A stretch of 64,000 bases of DNA, from contig OX422190.1 in assembly GCA_949130485.1 (NCBI GenBank), positions 4,353,361 to 4,417,360 of the forward strand, written 5' to 3'. The notes beneath the pieces are model-generated. The model made no database searches. It had not been told where the DNA came from and saw only the letters and a list, made by a program, of their open reading frames with translations. This stretch comes from Agelas oroides. Its lineage: Eukaryota > Porifera > Demospongiae > Agelasida > Agelasidae. The position numbers were made by a program, and so were the translations under genes. Numbering within the stretch: the stretch's first letter is position 1; each line of letters opens with the position of its first letter. Shown piece after piece: positions 20,901 to 57,308 of this stretch.

Positions 20901-23900
20901 TTAGTCACAACACTGGTACTAGGTCACACAAACAGATGTGTCAGTCTGGCAGCATCACTTTTGCTTGTTCGCATTCTATGGTCCAACCCATTGTCTATCC
21001 CATTGTGTTTGTGATCACTGATTGGCTATTCTCATAAAATTTATGACATAAATTGTACAATTGCAACTTGCCTGATCCCCCCCCCCCCCCCCCCCCCCCC
21101 CTCCCCCCCCCCTCCCCTCCTCCATCACCACCACCACACACTGATGGTACCAGTGGCCCAGGAGAAGGACGTGGTACTCCTCCGGCCATCCAAATGGCTC
21201 CCATTGGAAGTACCATGGTCAGCTGCCCTTCTGTCTAACCAAGTGACAGAGCAGGTACCCCAGCATACAGTAAATACTGCACACCTGCTAAAGCTAGAGG
21301 ACTGCTGTCGAACTACCCTGTGGGAGGTTCCAAGCATCCTATCTCAGGTGCACACCCCATTGGTGATAGGGGCGTGGGAGAAAGAGCTGGTCAGCCACCC
21401 AGACCAAGAGAGGGCATCATATCTACTGAACGGCCTGAGGAATGGATTTCGCATCGGGTACAACTACAAGGATAACACTTGCCAGCCTCGCAGACAAAAC
21501 ATGTCTTCAGCAGCCTTACACCCTCAGGTAGTTGAGGAATACCTCTCTAAGGAATGCAGCACAGGTAGGATAGTCGGCCCTCTCCCTCCGCAAGAGTTCC
21601 CTTTTGTGCAGATTAGCCCATTTGGAGTGATCCCCAAATCTACACCAGGAAAATGGAGGTTGATCCTAGATCTGTCATCACCACATGGCAAGAGTGTTAA
21701 TGATGGAATTGATAAGAGACTCTGTTCACTCACATACACCAAGGTGGATGAAGTTGCAAATTATGTCCTGCAGAAAGGAAGGGGTACTCGGCTGGCCAAA
21801 ATTGACATCCAGGAGGCATACAGGGTTGTCCCAGTTCACCCACAGGACCGACTGCTCTTAGGCATGATGTGGGATGACCATCTATATGTGGACACAGCCC
21901 TGCCCTTTGGCCTTCGCTCGGCCCCTAAGATTTTTGATGCACTATCCAGCACCTTCGAATGGGTGTTAAAGGAAAAGGGAGTGTCATTCGTGCGTCATTA
22001 TTTAGATGACTTCATCACGGCAGGACCTCCAGGTACAGAGGAGTGCCAACACAACTTGGCCCCATGCTGGAAGCATGCAACCAACTTGGGGTTCCAACAG
22101 TGGAACATAAGTGTGTGGGGCCTTCAACACAGTTGAAATGGCTAGGAATTTTAATCAATACTGATTCAATGGAGCTTAGCCTCCCACAAGACAAGCTAGA
22201 TCGGCTTTGTTCATTGCTAGACTCAGTAGCTGGCAAGAAATCAATGCCAGTGGAGAAGATGGAATCACTTGTAGGCCACCTCAGTCATGCGTCTGTGGTA
22301 GTAAGACCAGGGCGAAGGTTTATGCGAAATATGTATGGCCTCATGGCAAATGCTAAACGGGGTGGATGGCCTAGAGTCCGCCTCAACAGCGCATTTCAAG
22401 CAGACTTACAATGGTGGCGGGCTTTCATAGTAGCATGGAATGGCTCTTCAATCATTCTGAAGGCCCGTTCCCAAATGCCAGATATCAGGGTATGGTCAGA
22501 TGCTTCAGGGAAGTGTGGGTGCGGGGCGCTGTGGGGAGGCAGCTGGTTTCAGGTCACTTGGGAAAAATATCCCAAAGCCCAGCAGTGGGACATTGCAGCC
22601 AAAGAACTGCTTCCCATAATCCTGGCCGCAGCGATCTGGGGTAAAACCTGGAGCTGCTCCATCGTGCAGTTCAACTGTGACAATGCTGCAGTAGTGTCAG
22701 TAATTTCAGCAGGGAGTGCCAAGGATCCAACATTAATACACCTTCTTCGCTGCTTATTCTTTCTGGAGGCTAGGTACAAATTCCAGGCAGTAGCAGCCCA
22801 TGTACCAGGAGTCCAGAATACTTTGGCCGATGCCTTGTCGCGTGATAATGTGCCTCTCTTTTTCTGTCTGGCACCACAGGCATCCCGAACCCCATCTCCA
22901 ATACCAGAAGAACTGGTCAACACTCTGGTTACCCCCAGACACTGGACTCACGAAACATGGATCAGCTGGTTCAGCACTATCTCCGGTGCTCCCTGGCACC
23001 TTCCACCAAGCGAGCCTATGCCGCGGGCCAACGTAGGTACCTAGATTTTTGCACTAAGGCTGGCCTCTCCCCCTTCCCAACGGATGAGAAGAAATTGTGT
23101 AGCTTTGCAGCAACTCTTGGTCATGAGGGCTTGAAAGCCCAAACAATAAAAGGATATTTATCAGCAATTCGTAACAGGCAAATCATGCTACAATTAGGCA
23201 ATCCTTTCCAAGTCGGCATGCCAGTTTTGGAGTATGTCCTGAGGGGTATTAAAATGGATCAAGCCAAACATCACCCCTCGAAGGCCAAGGAACGCCTCCC
23301 CATTACTCCAGCCATTCTGCTGAGGCTAAGGGAGGTGTGGGAATCTAAGGCCACAGATCCCACCAACATTATGCTGTGGGCGGCTTGCTGCACTGCCTTT
23401 TTTGGATTTCTTCGATCAGGAGAAATCACCACACCCTCACTTAAAGAGTATGACACAAATGTGCACTTAAGCGTTGGTGACATCTCTCTTGATAGTACTC
23501 ACAACCCGACAGTGGCACAGGTGAGGATCAAGGCATCCAAAACAGATCCGTTCCGCCAAGGCATATCAATTTTCCTGGGACGAACTGATACCCCCTTATG
23601 CCCCATAGTGGCCTTGACAGCTTACATGGCAATTCGAGGTGGCTCTCGGGGTCCATTTTTCTGCTTCCCGGATCATCAGCCTCTTTCAAGGCAGCGGCTT
23701 GTGGAACACCTACGCAGAGCTCTTCAAGCAACTGGGCTGGACCCTATGAAGTTTGCGGGCCACAGCTTTAGGATAGGAGCGGCCACTACGGCAGCAGCTC
23801 ATGGCCTAGAGGATTCCCTCATCAGAACACTGGGAAGATGGCAGAGCTCTGCCTACCTGCGCTACCTCCAGATCCCTCGGGAACAACTCGCCAAAATTTC

Positions 23901-26900
23901 TCGGAATTTAAGTGCCTAATATCAGGCGGTCATTTCTGAAGTTTGTCAATTTAGATATTACCAGTCTAATGTTTGGTATATAGTGCCTGTATCTGTCGCA
24001 TGTACATGTGTACTTTGTGTCTAATAGGGTTTCTCTCAAGGGTTCATTATGACACGTCTGATTGCATCTCTAGTAAGAAGAGGAGCTGTGGGTGAGAATA
24101 AGGTTGCTTGGGAGGAAGTATTCCTTTGGCGGGTGCTGGGGCAAGGGGTGGCCCCAGCATGACCCATGCCAAGCAACCTCAATATTAGGGTTATTCTAGG
24201 GGAGAAGGGTTTTATACCCTTAGCTCTCGCTGTGCTACCCTAACCCATCCTCCCAGATCCATCAAACAAGTTGTTGAAAGGGTCTGGTAGTAATGGTGAC
24301 CTCCAAGAATGTTAATAGGTGAACAGGGTAGGAAAGGGTTTCCAGAGTTTGCCATTCTTAACACAAAAGACGGAAAGAGCAAGGAGGTAAACCAAGCTGG
24401 GAAACATGTTTGCATACTATGGAGTAACTTCACTTGATGCAACAGTATAGATGGTTTTCATGGGGCGTGGCTTCACTTCCGGAGGGCAAGAGTCGGGGTC
24501 TGTGTTCAGTGCATGCAGCTATGTGCAAAATAAAAAATATGGGCTAGTAAGCGCTACATCGAGTCCCATTAGTGCTGAAAGATAAAAGAAGCTGCTTCTC
24601 TCAAGGTAAAACGTCCACTGTACAGCTGCCTCTTGATCACGCGTTTGCCCTCCGGAAGTATATAGGATGCTTACTTGACATTTGGAAACCATCTATATCC
24701 TAAGCATACTAATGACTTGTGAGAGCTAGACTGCAACAAGAACCCTGAGGCATATAAAGAAGGTAACATTTTCTGAACAACTGGCCAATGAACAAATGTA
24801 GACAGTTTGTGGCAACAGCCATCACTGTTGTGTGCACACGGTTGAATTACTATAGCCAAAGATTGCAAGTTATGTGAACACATGCACATGTACATAATAG
24901 ACATTGGCAAGCAAGTATAACTCCAGATATTCACTTGAGTGAACAGGGCAGTGATAAATTTCTCGAATTTTAGGCAATCCTGTCATCTAGAATTTGGTTG
25001 ATCAGCAAAGTGCGACTGCACTGTTCTAGTGGCGAACTTGTGAGCAACATGTACTGTAGAAATGTCATACATCTTTAGCCTTGTTGCTAGGCCTCCCCAT
25101 TTTTTGTTCTTCGGTTTGCATTCATACACGGAAGCGGAAGAGCGCTCTTCCGCTTCCGTGTATTATACTGAATGCAAACCGAAGAACAAAAACCGGGGGA
25201 GGCCTGGGAACGAGGCTAATACATCTTATAGTCTGTCATTAGTAACTCACTTTAGCCTCTTGCTCAGCACCTGGCTCCAGCTCCCAGGAGCGGCACACAA
25301 GTCAACCACACGCTTTACACCTGATTACGATAAAGAACGCCTTAATCACAATCACTTTGGGCTTTAGCATTGCCAACACCTGTATATGATTATACACTAT
25401 ATATAGTCTTTAACCACACCCCCTTGCACAGAAGAGACGTGCTAGTTGTCACCATGAAATAAAATAACACGGGTTGCTCCATGCCTTACAAAATGACAAT
25501 CACCGTAAAATCAGGTGGGTAGGGGTTGACAACGTACAATTGATGAAGTGCTGACTGTATCTGTACTTCTAGAAAAGCTACAAACATGGGACAGGAATTA
25601 GCAGGCAAGAAAATAACACTAGGTCTAAAATATACCGCAACTAATATGTTCTCATACAACTGTATGCTAACAATATTACATGCATTTATTAGCACCCCAT
25701 GAATATAAGCACATCACGATTATAAGCACCCATTTTGTCTCAAGACTACTAACTTTGAAAATAGGCACCAGTGTTTAAGTGTTCGGAGTTTATGGTATAT
25801 GCAATATTGTATAGGGACTGTGTGAGTGGAAACGTGTGTTGTGTACATCATCAGTAACCACAGTGACCATATATACTGGTACAGTCACTTGCAAGCATCT
25901 CTAATTATATTCCAGTAAAATGTTTAAAAGAATCTGCCCCCATCAACAGCACAGTTTATGAAGCACAACTTGAGGAAGGAGAAACATAGACCTTTTATGT
26001 GGCAAATATTTCATGATATTCATAGCAATATATATCTGGCCCTATTGGCTACGCTCCTTGGTGGGATAGAGTTACACTGTGTTCTGTGGGAATAGGCAAG
26101 TTTGTAGTATACTCCAAAGAACTGGTGGCCCTCATGGAGTTCTCTCTGCTAACATACGGTACCTTAGCGTAATTGGGGCAAGCGTGAGCGAGCCCACACT
26201 AGTGAGTTGAATTGCGATTTTTCATATATTATTATTATTATTATTATTATTATCTGTCGTACGTCGTTCTGTATGTTTTTGACGCTGTGATTTAACGTGA
26301 TAGCCGTGGGCTGCATGCGGACAGTAAGTAAGATTTTCGTACAACTTGGCAGCCAGCTAGCTCCAAGGTGACTTTGAAGATGAAGCTTGTGAAGACAGCC
26401 AGGAAAAACAGCTGGAGCATGCGCACTTATTGAACAAAGGATAGCCTAGAAGTTGTGTTTGCAGTGACATTCAGGATAGGCAGCTGGAGCGTGAGTAACG
26501 CGGCAGAGATGCTCCTTCAATTCATGGCTGATGCATGGCAAATCCCATCTGCTATTTCTCTAAGATGCCTCAAGTAAGGACTATGCACAATAAACCAGGC
26601 TGTGTTCAGTCTTAGCCTACAGTTAGCCAGAGTTGCTGCTTAGGTATGGCTACTCCACGACAAGCTAGTCTCTGCTCTAAGCTATTGAGCACTTTTGTAG
26701 ACAGTAGAGTGACAACCCTTTGTTCAGCTACACGCCACGGCCTGTGTGCTGTGATCTGATACTTCACTGAAAAGCCTTAACTTGCTCATGCTTGCCCCTC
26801 AATGTTCTACATTCGCCTAGTATAGTACCTTCTCCTGTTCTGATATTTTTCGAGCCTTCCTGAGCAACGTTCAGATACTGCCTCCATAGAGCACAATACA

Positions 26901-27341
26901 GTATATCCCACCAAGGGGTGTGGCCAAATGGCCAGATGTTACCACGAGAAAAGCTACGAATATTCACATAAAAGGTCTATGCTTCAATATGTCCTACGTG
27001 GTGATCAACGCTGCATGAACAAGCTGAGGCTACACTACGTGGTGATCAACGCTACTGTCACGTTTAAGTATTGGTGTGCAAAATATCCACACAGCATTTC
27101 CAGACATGCACTAGTCTGGATCCCAGACCTTTCTGGATGCCAGACTGGGGTCCAGACTAGATACATGTACATGCTACATAAGCCACACCCACCTACATGC
27201 AACTACTGCACCTCATGCACCTGAAAGAATTCCATACTCTTCATCAACGTGGATGAGCTTGTAGGCGCTCCGCGCCCTCCATCCTTCCTCCTTAGCTAGT
27301 CTGTAGTAGATATCGCGTTTGTCCTTCGACGTACGGCCCAT
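12759..27341 (-). CDS. FTSJ1: tRNA (ribose-2'-O)-methyltransferase FTSJ1/TRM7, complete, eight coding exons
   Basis: Exons in transcript order: 27341-27221, 25320-25251, 17192-17096, 16704-16573, 16008-15852, 14969-14886, 14818-14718, 13049-12759. All borders are GT-AG, all phases agree, and the total is 1053 nt or 350 residues plus stop. The start [20 protein letters not shown] is the hallmark N-terminus of the TRM7 family. The SAM-binding loop [14 protein letters not shown] is at residues 46-59. The FtsJ catalytic tetrad is present as K28, D118 ([14 protein letters not shown]), K158 (FVAKIFRG) and E193 (RNSSIEAF). The family methylates ribose at positions 32 and 34 of the tRNA anticodon loop in the cytoplasm with THADA- and WDR6-type partners. 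The C-terminal tail ([23 protein letters not shown]) is FTSJ1-like. Intron 2 holds a retrotransposon in opposite orientation. It shares a divergent promoter with the C1orf43 homologue. Confidence 0.96.
13870..14105. repeat. 41-bp minisatellite in the last FTSJ1 intron
   Basis: About six units of 41 bp: TAGATGCAGTAGCCTATAAT then ACAGCACATAGAGACATTTGG. Confidence 0.9.
14641..14657. repeat. Short interstitial CCCTAA run
   Basis: Two to three CCCTAA units. A matching GGTTAGGGTTAGGGTT run is at 50774-50790. Both agree with the common animal telomere unit, but are far too short to be telomeric here. Confidence 0.5.
14718..14818 (-). CDS. FTSJ1: FTSJ1 coding exon 7
   Basis: 101 nt encoding [20 protein letters not shown] and [13 protein letters not shown]. 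The PF.(A/T).GDLS.(Y/F)DSD motif is specific to this family's C-terminal region. Confidence 0.95.
14886..14969 (-). CDS. FTSJ1: FTSJ1 coding exon 6
   Basis: 84 nt after TTCTTCATCAG, encoding [20 protein letters not shown] and onward to LLDQKH. The first codon, shared with exon 5, is catalytic E193. Confidence 0.95.
15255..15648. mobile_element. MITE of the TAGCCTCGTTCCCAG family, long form
   Basis: Starts TAGCCTTGTACCCAGGC and ends GGAGCCTGGAATGAGGCTA. About 90-bp subterminal inverted repeats include CCCCTGCTCCAGAACGC and its inverse. The interior CAGAACAGCAGAAAGAGCAA is shared with 57309-57705. It sits in an FTSJ1 intron. Confidence 0.8.
15852..16008 (-). CDS. FTSJ1: FTSJ1 coding exon 5
   Basis: Encodes [20 protein letters not shown] through [12 protein letters not shown], with catalytic K158 in VAKIFRG. 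The donor ATAG|GTATAA joins in phase to exon 6, which completes the catalytic glutamate codon. Confidence 0.95.
16573..16704 (-). CDS. FTSJ1: FTSJ1 coding exon 4
   Basis: A 44-codon exon, [14 protein letters not shown] to [10 protein letters not shown], containing the catalytic aspartate region [17 protein letters not shown]. Both ends are phase 0 (donor GCT|GTGAGT). A (TG)n tract lies just upstream in the intron. Confidence 0.95.
16733..16845. repeat. (TG)n microsatellite
   Basis: Long TG/CA tract with GTGCGTGC interruptions. The Cys-Val and His-Thr frames over it are artefacts; the exon 4 frame ends before it. Confidence 0.98.
17096..17192 (-). CDS. FTSJ1: FTSJ1 coding exon 3
   Basis: A 97-nt exon after GGTGTACAG, encoding [20 protein letters not shown] and onward to HGDITK, the second beta-strand region with the SAM-contacting VDLQ motif. 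The retrotransposon lies immediately upstream in the intron. Confidence 0.93.
17423..20890 (+). CDS. Gag-like protein of the Ngaro-like element, apparently spliced
   Basis: Exon 1 (17423-17675) starts [20 protein letters not shown], is rich in G, Q and S, and ends at donor GCAAG|GTGAGC. Exon 2 (19908-20890) follows a strong pyrimidine tract and ATTGCAG. The join is phase 1 to phase 1 and gives about 411 residues. Near the C-terminus there is a retroviral-type zinc knuckle C-x2-C-x4-H-x4-C ([14 protein letters not shown]), then a C-x7-C-x5-C-x3-H finger ([15 protein letters not shown] and RFRH), then [13 protein letters not shown]. These suggest RNA binding. Alternatively exon 2 alone could be translated from an upstream ATG, and exon 1 could be unrelated. 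The frame coordinates of exon 2 are certain; the splice is inferred. Confidence 0.65.
18320..19345. repeat. 44-bp minisatellite (about 23 diverged copies)
   Basis: Units of the form GACCAGGAGTACAGTCTCCA then GGTCGCAATGCAGTTCAGCTGGTA, quite diverged from each other. The frames across it on both strands are by-products. Confidence 0.9.
19350..19372. repeat. Poly(A) tract followed by AT-rich run
   Basis: 23 A residues followed by GATAATTTATATATG. It directly follows the 44-bp minisatellite and could mark the end of a retroposed segment, but no partner sequence is evident. Confidence 0.6.
19455..19795. mobile_element. Palindromic MITE with CG-rich hairpin
   Basis: Arms at about 19650-19712 and 19727-19788 are inverted copies: TATTACACTCGTTAGCGTGC and GCACGCTAACTCGTGTAATA. 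The loop lies around CTCGCCTTCGGCTCG. Shorter direct repeats of GTAGTTATTGCACGG lie on the left. It resembles fold-back elements and has no coding capacity. Confidence 0.75.
21076..21120. repeat. Poly(C) / pyrimidine tract before the RT frame
   Basis: About 40 bases almost all C with a few T. It precedes CCACACACTGATG, where the RT frame begins. Such a tract upstream of an AG (GGTACCAG at 21146-21153) could serve as a splice-acceptor region joining gag to RT, but no matching donor is certain. Confidence 0.7.
21144..22136 (+). CDS. Reverse transcriptase part of the Ngaro-like element (frameshifted)
   Basis: The RT palm motifs are in order: [56 protein letters not shown] and the catalytic box HYLDDF (YLDD). 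The frame then departs from the family about 20 residues after YLDD, near 22055-22075, and the expected sequence resumes in the -1 frame. One lost base would explain this. The frame starts at 21144 with MVPVAQEKD. Without correction the product is a truncated RT that lacks the thumb and RNase H. Confidence 0.9.
   Translation: MVPVAQEKDVVLLRPSKWLPLEVPWSAALLSNQVTEQVPQHTVNTAHLLKLEDCCRTTLWEVPSILSQVHTPLVIGAWEKELVSHPDQERASYLLNGLRNGFRIGYNYKDNTCQPRRQNMSSAALHPQVVEEYLSKECSTGRIVGPLPPQEFPFVQISPFGVIPKSTPGKWRLILDLSSPHGKSVNDGIDKRLCSLTYTKVDEVANYVLQKGRGTRLAKIDIQEAYRVVPVHPQDRLLLGMMWDDHLYVDTALPFGLRSAPKIFDALSSTFEWVLKEKGVSFVRHYLDDFITAGPPGTEECQHNLAPCWKHATNLGFQQWNISVWGLQHS
22043..23044 (+). CDS. RT C-terminal part and RNase H of the Ngaro-like element
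   Basis: Continues the polymerase in the next frame ([10 protein letters not shown]). It holds an RNase H domain with acidic residues in [17 protein letters not shown], the glutamate in [22 protein letters not shown], and the terminal [15 protein letters not shown] motif. The tail beyond it is short (about 75 residues) and shows no methyltransferase domain. The last 88 bp overlap the recombinase frame, as is usual in this element class. Original initiation would have been as part of the upstream RT frame. Confidence 0.88.
   Translation: MPTQLGPMLEACNQLGVPTVEHKCVGPSTQLKWLGILINTDSMELSLPQDKLDRLCSLLDSVAGKKSMPVEKMESLVGHLSHASVVVRPGRRFMRNMYGLMANAKRGGWPRVRLNSAFQADLQWWRAFIVAWNGSSIILKARSQMPDIRVWSDASGKCGCGALWGGSWFQVTWEKYPKAQQWDIAAKELLPIILAAAIWGKTWSCSIVQFNCDNAAVVSVISAGSAKDPTLIHLLRCLFFLEARYKFQAVAAHVPGVQNTLADALSRDNVPLFFCLAPQASRTPSPIPEELVNTLVTPRHWTHETWISWFSTISGAPWHLPPSEPMPRANVGT
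22957..23919 (+). CDS. Tyrosine recombinase (phage-integrase fold) of the Ngaro-like element
   Basis: 320 residues. The N-terminal SAM-like core-binding region starts about residue 7 ([20 protein letters not shown]). The catalytic domain shows R153 in [11 protein letters not shown], a beta-hairpin lysine around K195, H269-x-x-R272 in [18 protein letters not shown]295 in [12 protein letters not shown], and the nucleophile Y303 (or Y300). All catalytic residues are intact. It is a cut-and-join enzyme expected to insert a circular cDNA. It overlaps the RNase H frame by 88 bp in the -1 frame. Note that the frame may begin a little upstream of the first ATG through overlap. Confidence 0.92.
   Translation: MDQLVQHYLRCSLAPSTKRAYAAGQRRYLDFCTKAGLSPFPTDEKKLCSFAATLGHEGLKAQTIKGYLSAIRNRQIMLQLGNPFQVGMPVLEYVLRGIKMDQAKHHPSKAKERLPITPAILLRLREVWESKATDPTNIMLWAACCTAFFGFLRSGEITTPSLKEYDTNVHLSVGDISLDSTHNPTVAQVRIKASKTDPFRQGISIFLGRTDTPLCPIVALTAYMAIRGGSRGPFFCFPDHQPLSRQRLVEHLRRALQATGLDPMKFAGHSFRIGAATTAAAHGLEDSLIRTLGRWQSSAYLRYLQIPREQLAKISRNLSA
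23920..24447. other. 3' region of the retrotransposon
   Basis: Non-coding. Holds nested hairpins: GGTTGCTTGGG (about 24102) with CCAAGCAACC (24170), and CTGGGGC with GGCCCCAG around 24136-24157. These structures could relate to the terminal repeats of the element. No match to the left end was visible. Confidence 0.45.
24448..24695. mobile_element. MITE with ATAGATGGTTT ends, copy 1
   Basis: About 248 bp with inverted ends TAGATGGTTTTCA and TAGATGGTTTCCA. The interior GGCGTGGCTTCACTTCCGGA and AAAGATAAAA...GCTGCTTCTCTC is shared with 33001-33215 and 42013-42234. No coding capacity. Confidence 0.8.
25076..25218. mobile_element. Near-perfect hairpin MITE (TAGCC family, short form)
   Basis: 143 bp: TAGCCTTGTTGCTAGG...CTTCGGTTTGCATTCATAC at left, and the inverse ending GGAACGAGGCTA at right, around the centre GAGCGCTC. 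It lies 32 bp from FTSJ1 exon 2. A relative with the same CTTCGGTTTGCATTCA arm is at 38269-38387. Confidence 0.88.
25251..25320 (-). CDS. FTSJ1: FTSJ1 coding exon 2 (SAM motif)
   Basis: A 70-nt exon, acceptor CGTAATCAG|GTG and donor GCTAAA|GTGAGT, encoding [20 protein letters not shown], which contains motif I of the methyltransferase fold. It is too short to show as an ordinary open frame. Confidence 0.95.
25321..26810. other. FTSJ1 intron 1, nothing else recognised
   Basis: Aside from a (TTA)n run at about 26229-26253 I see no exon, structured RNA or clear transposon. Confidence 0.5.
27221..27341 (-). CDS. FTSJ1: FTSJ1 coding exon 1
   Basis: Encodes residues 1-40 plus one base. Holds the start codon at 27341 and catalytic K28 in RARSAYKLI. 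Ends CTTTCAG|GTGCAT. The 3' end of this exon is present again in the remnant near 6980. Confidence 0.95.
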
Positions 27342-27516
27342 GGTTGCCAACCGATGTCACTGCTGTCAGTATTGAACAGCCTGCTGTTATACTGTCTCAT
27401 TCCCAGACTGGGTAGCCTGGGAACGAGCTAACCGTAAAAAAGCAACATCTCCAATCAAAGAGCACCTATCTTCGAGAGCTTAAAACCATTTTCTGCCTGC
27501 CATTCCGTCTGCAGCC
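27342..27516. promoter_or_regulatory. Bidirectional promoter between FTSJ1 and the C1orf43 homologue
   Basis: Only 175 bp separate the two divergent start codons. There is no TATA box. A decayed hairpin of the TAGCC family (CATTCCCAGACTGGGTAGCC and CTGGGAACGAGC, about 27399-27432) sits in the middle. Compact head-to-head pairing is typical of housekeeping genes. Confidence 0.65.
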
Positions 27517-55199
<27,683 letters not shown>

Positions 55200-55374
55200 T
55201 GTAGAAGTTATACAAAACAATATGAAATAGATCGGAAAGAATGTGCTACATGTACTGAATAATAAAGTTCTTTGTTAGTTTTGAGAATTTTTGATTGTCT
55301 TGGAATGTGTGTTCCAGTTTTGCGCTCCGCTGTGTTGAAAGATTTTCTGTACAACTCAGTCTTGTGCATGTTTA

Positions 55375-55755
55375 GGAAGAGCTTGAGCTGGCCGCATGTA
55401 CCGACTGTTCCAGGCTGCTGTCTGAACAGTGGCTGTAGAGGAAGAGCTTGAGCTGGCTGCATGTTCCAGGCTGCTGTCTGAACAGTGGCTGTAGAGGAAG
55501 AGCTTGAGCTGGCCACATGTACCGACTGTTCCAGGCTGCTGTCTGAACAGCGGCTGTAGAGGAAGAGCTTGAGCTGGCCACATGTACCGACTGTTCCAGG
55601 CTGCTGTCTGAACAGCGGCTGTAGAGGAAGAGCTTGAGCTGGCCGCATGTACCGACTGTTCCAGGCAGCTGTCTGAACAGTGGCTGTAGAGGAAGAGCTT
55701 GAGCTGGCCGCATGTACCAACTGTTCCAGGCAGCTGTCTGAACAGCGGCTATAGA
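55375..55755. repeat. 65-bp minisatellite, six copies
   Basis: Units at 55375, 55440 (9-bp deletion), 55496, 55561, 55626 and 55691: GGAAGAGCTTGAGCTGGCCG, CATGTACCGACTGTTCCAGG, CTGCTGTCTGAACAG. The period is not a multiple of three, yet several minus-strand frames stay open. They are repeat artefacts (SSSSSTATVQTAAWN-type). Confidence 0.95.
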
Positions 55756-55759
55756 TACT

Positions 55760-56600
55760 TTGGAGCAGCTTCATGTACACATCGATGTCCAGCTCTCAGC
55801 TGTTGTAGAGCTCTTCGAGTTACGACCACCAGACAACCACCAGCCCCCACAATCCTCTCTACCTTACACAAGGTGGCACTGAATGTTCCTGTGTCATGTC
55901 TAACACCCACTCAACGTGTGTCGTCAAGGTTTTGTTAGCCGGCAACACGGCAACACGTGAGAAACCATACTGAGAGGGTTCTCTTACTCTAAACGTTTTA
56001 GGGCATCTTGCCTCAACTTTAAATAAACACATTTGGCATAAGGTGGATAATTAGTCTTGTGCCTAGACCCCACCCTCTCATGATGAAAACGGTCTGGTAA
56101 ACCAAAGTCAAATTTCTTAGGCTAGTGCATGCTTTTGGAACTTGTGTAACTTAGCAACGATCAAGATATTTTACAACACGCCTACTCAAAAATATCCTTA
56201 CACGCTGTAAGGGAAGTACTACATAGTAATTACCGATTGCACAATCTCATTGGTCCTTACCCCATTTTGGTAATAGGCCCAAGAAATTCGACTTCATTCA
56301 CCAGACTGTTTCTCACAGGGAGGTGCAGATGGGCACGAGACTAGTGGCTAGTAAGGGAGTGAAACACATTCCACTGTGGCTAAGAGTAGTGCTCTTTCTA
56401 GAGTCTTCTCACTTTGTTTTTAGGTTGTAAACTTATCTTGATGTGACGAGAAGGTTATCTATTACCAACTTGATCTCGGAAAATAACTTGCTGATGTCTC
56501 GACTGAATGCTCCAGTTGTCATCAGGGCGAAAGCATTCAGTTGAAACGTTGGCCAGTTATTTTCTGAGCTCAAGTTGGTAACAGATAACCTTCTCTTCAT
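55760..56600. other. Non-coding stretch after the C1orf43 homologue
   Basis: Contains an inverted pair near 56440-56600: GAAGGTTATCTATTACCAAC and, inverted, GAAGGTTATCTGTTACCAAC, flanking a hairpin with GAATGCTCCAG and CGAAAGCATTCAG. This is a MITE-like structure of about 150 bp. No gene. Confidence 0.5.
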
Positions 56601-56608
56601 TTATGCAG

Positions 56609-56751
56609 AAGCCAACTGAGAAGACACTGAAAGTTTATCTTGATGTTTTTTTTCCAAAACTCATACACACACACATCCATGTACTCATCAAGACCTTTGA
56701 TAAGGAACAATTTGAAAAATTCAGCAACCTCATTGAACAAGTGCAGCAGTT
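56609..56751 (+). CDS. Probable exon of an unidentified gene
   Basis: Acceptor TTTATGCAG and donor CAGTT|GTAAGT bound KPTEKTLKVYLDVFFPKLIH, then THIHVLIKTFDKEQFEKF and SNLIEQVQQ. Amphipathic and helix-rich. Its end phase (2) matches the start of the exon at 61093. The family is not recognised. Confidence 0.5.
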
Positions 56752-56792
56752 GTAAGTGGATCTTAATTCCTCCATTCCTTTCATGTGTAGCA

Positions 56793-56841
56793 ACCTAGCC
56801 TCATTCCCAGGCTCTCCCCTCAAGCCTGGGAATGAGGTTAG
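56793..56841. mobile_element. Short hairpin of the TAGCC family
   Basis: TAGCCTCATTCCCAGGCTCT, then CAAGCCTGGGAATGAGGTTA. About 45 bp. Confidence 0.8.
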
Positions 56842-57308
56842 TAGCAACCATACAGAACTGCCACTAATTGGGTGCTTTAGTATTGCAATTTCAGTTGTGT
56901 TCGGAAAGTCCCTAGAAAGTGAAGTTTGTGAAGACAGGGTCAGTGCAGTTTTGTGCAACCAAGGAAATGCTTCCTCAAGGAAGCCAAATGCTTAGTCACC
57001 ATCATTACAGCATGTGGAGTTATATTAATAGTGCAGGTAATTGGGTACGTACTACAGAAGAGGGAGAGCGCGTGTGTGTATATATACAAAGCACTGAAGG
57101 AACAGTTTCGTTCTACCAGCTAGTTGCTCTGTGTCTGATTATGTTTGTACTGGAAGGAGTCTTACAATGACTGGACAGCCTTGGTTATGACTGTTTATTC
57201 AGCAGAACACGATTATATTTGTGTTTGCTCTCTCGACATCATACAAGTCATAGGATTAACAAACATCCATATACAGACAACCATCACATTGACTGTACCC
57301 CAAGATAC

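Larger units (their letters stand above)
17235..24440 (+). mobile_element. Ngaro/DIRS-like tyrosine-recombinase retrotransposon in FTSJ1 intron 2
   Basis: Order of parts: gag (two exons), reverse transcriptase, RNase H, tyrosine recombinase, all on the plus strand. There is no DDE integrase and no methyltransferase domain, which favours an Ngaro-type rather than a classical DIRS1 element. The recombinase would integrate a circular DNA intermediate without target duplication. I could not find the split direct repeats or inverted ends by eye, so the boundaries (between 17193 and 17423 on the left, between 23919 and 24448 on the right) are estimates. The RT frame carries a 1-nt frameshift, so this copy is probably inactive. 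Confidence 0.85.

Noticed and set aside
55208..55780. 190-residue minus-strand frame with SSSSSTATVQTAAWN repeats
   Set aside because: Six 65-bp units rotate through the three frames, all of which stay open. This is a minisatellite artefact.
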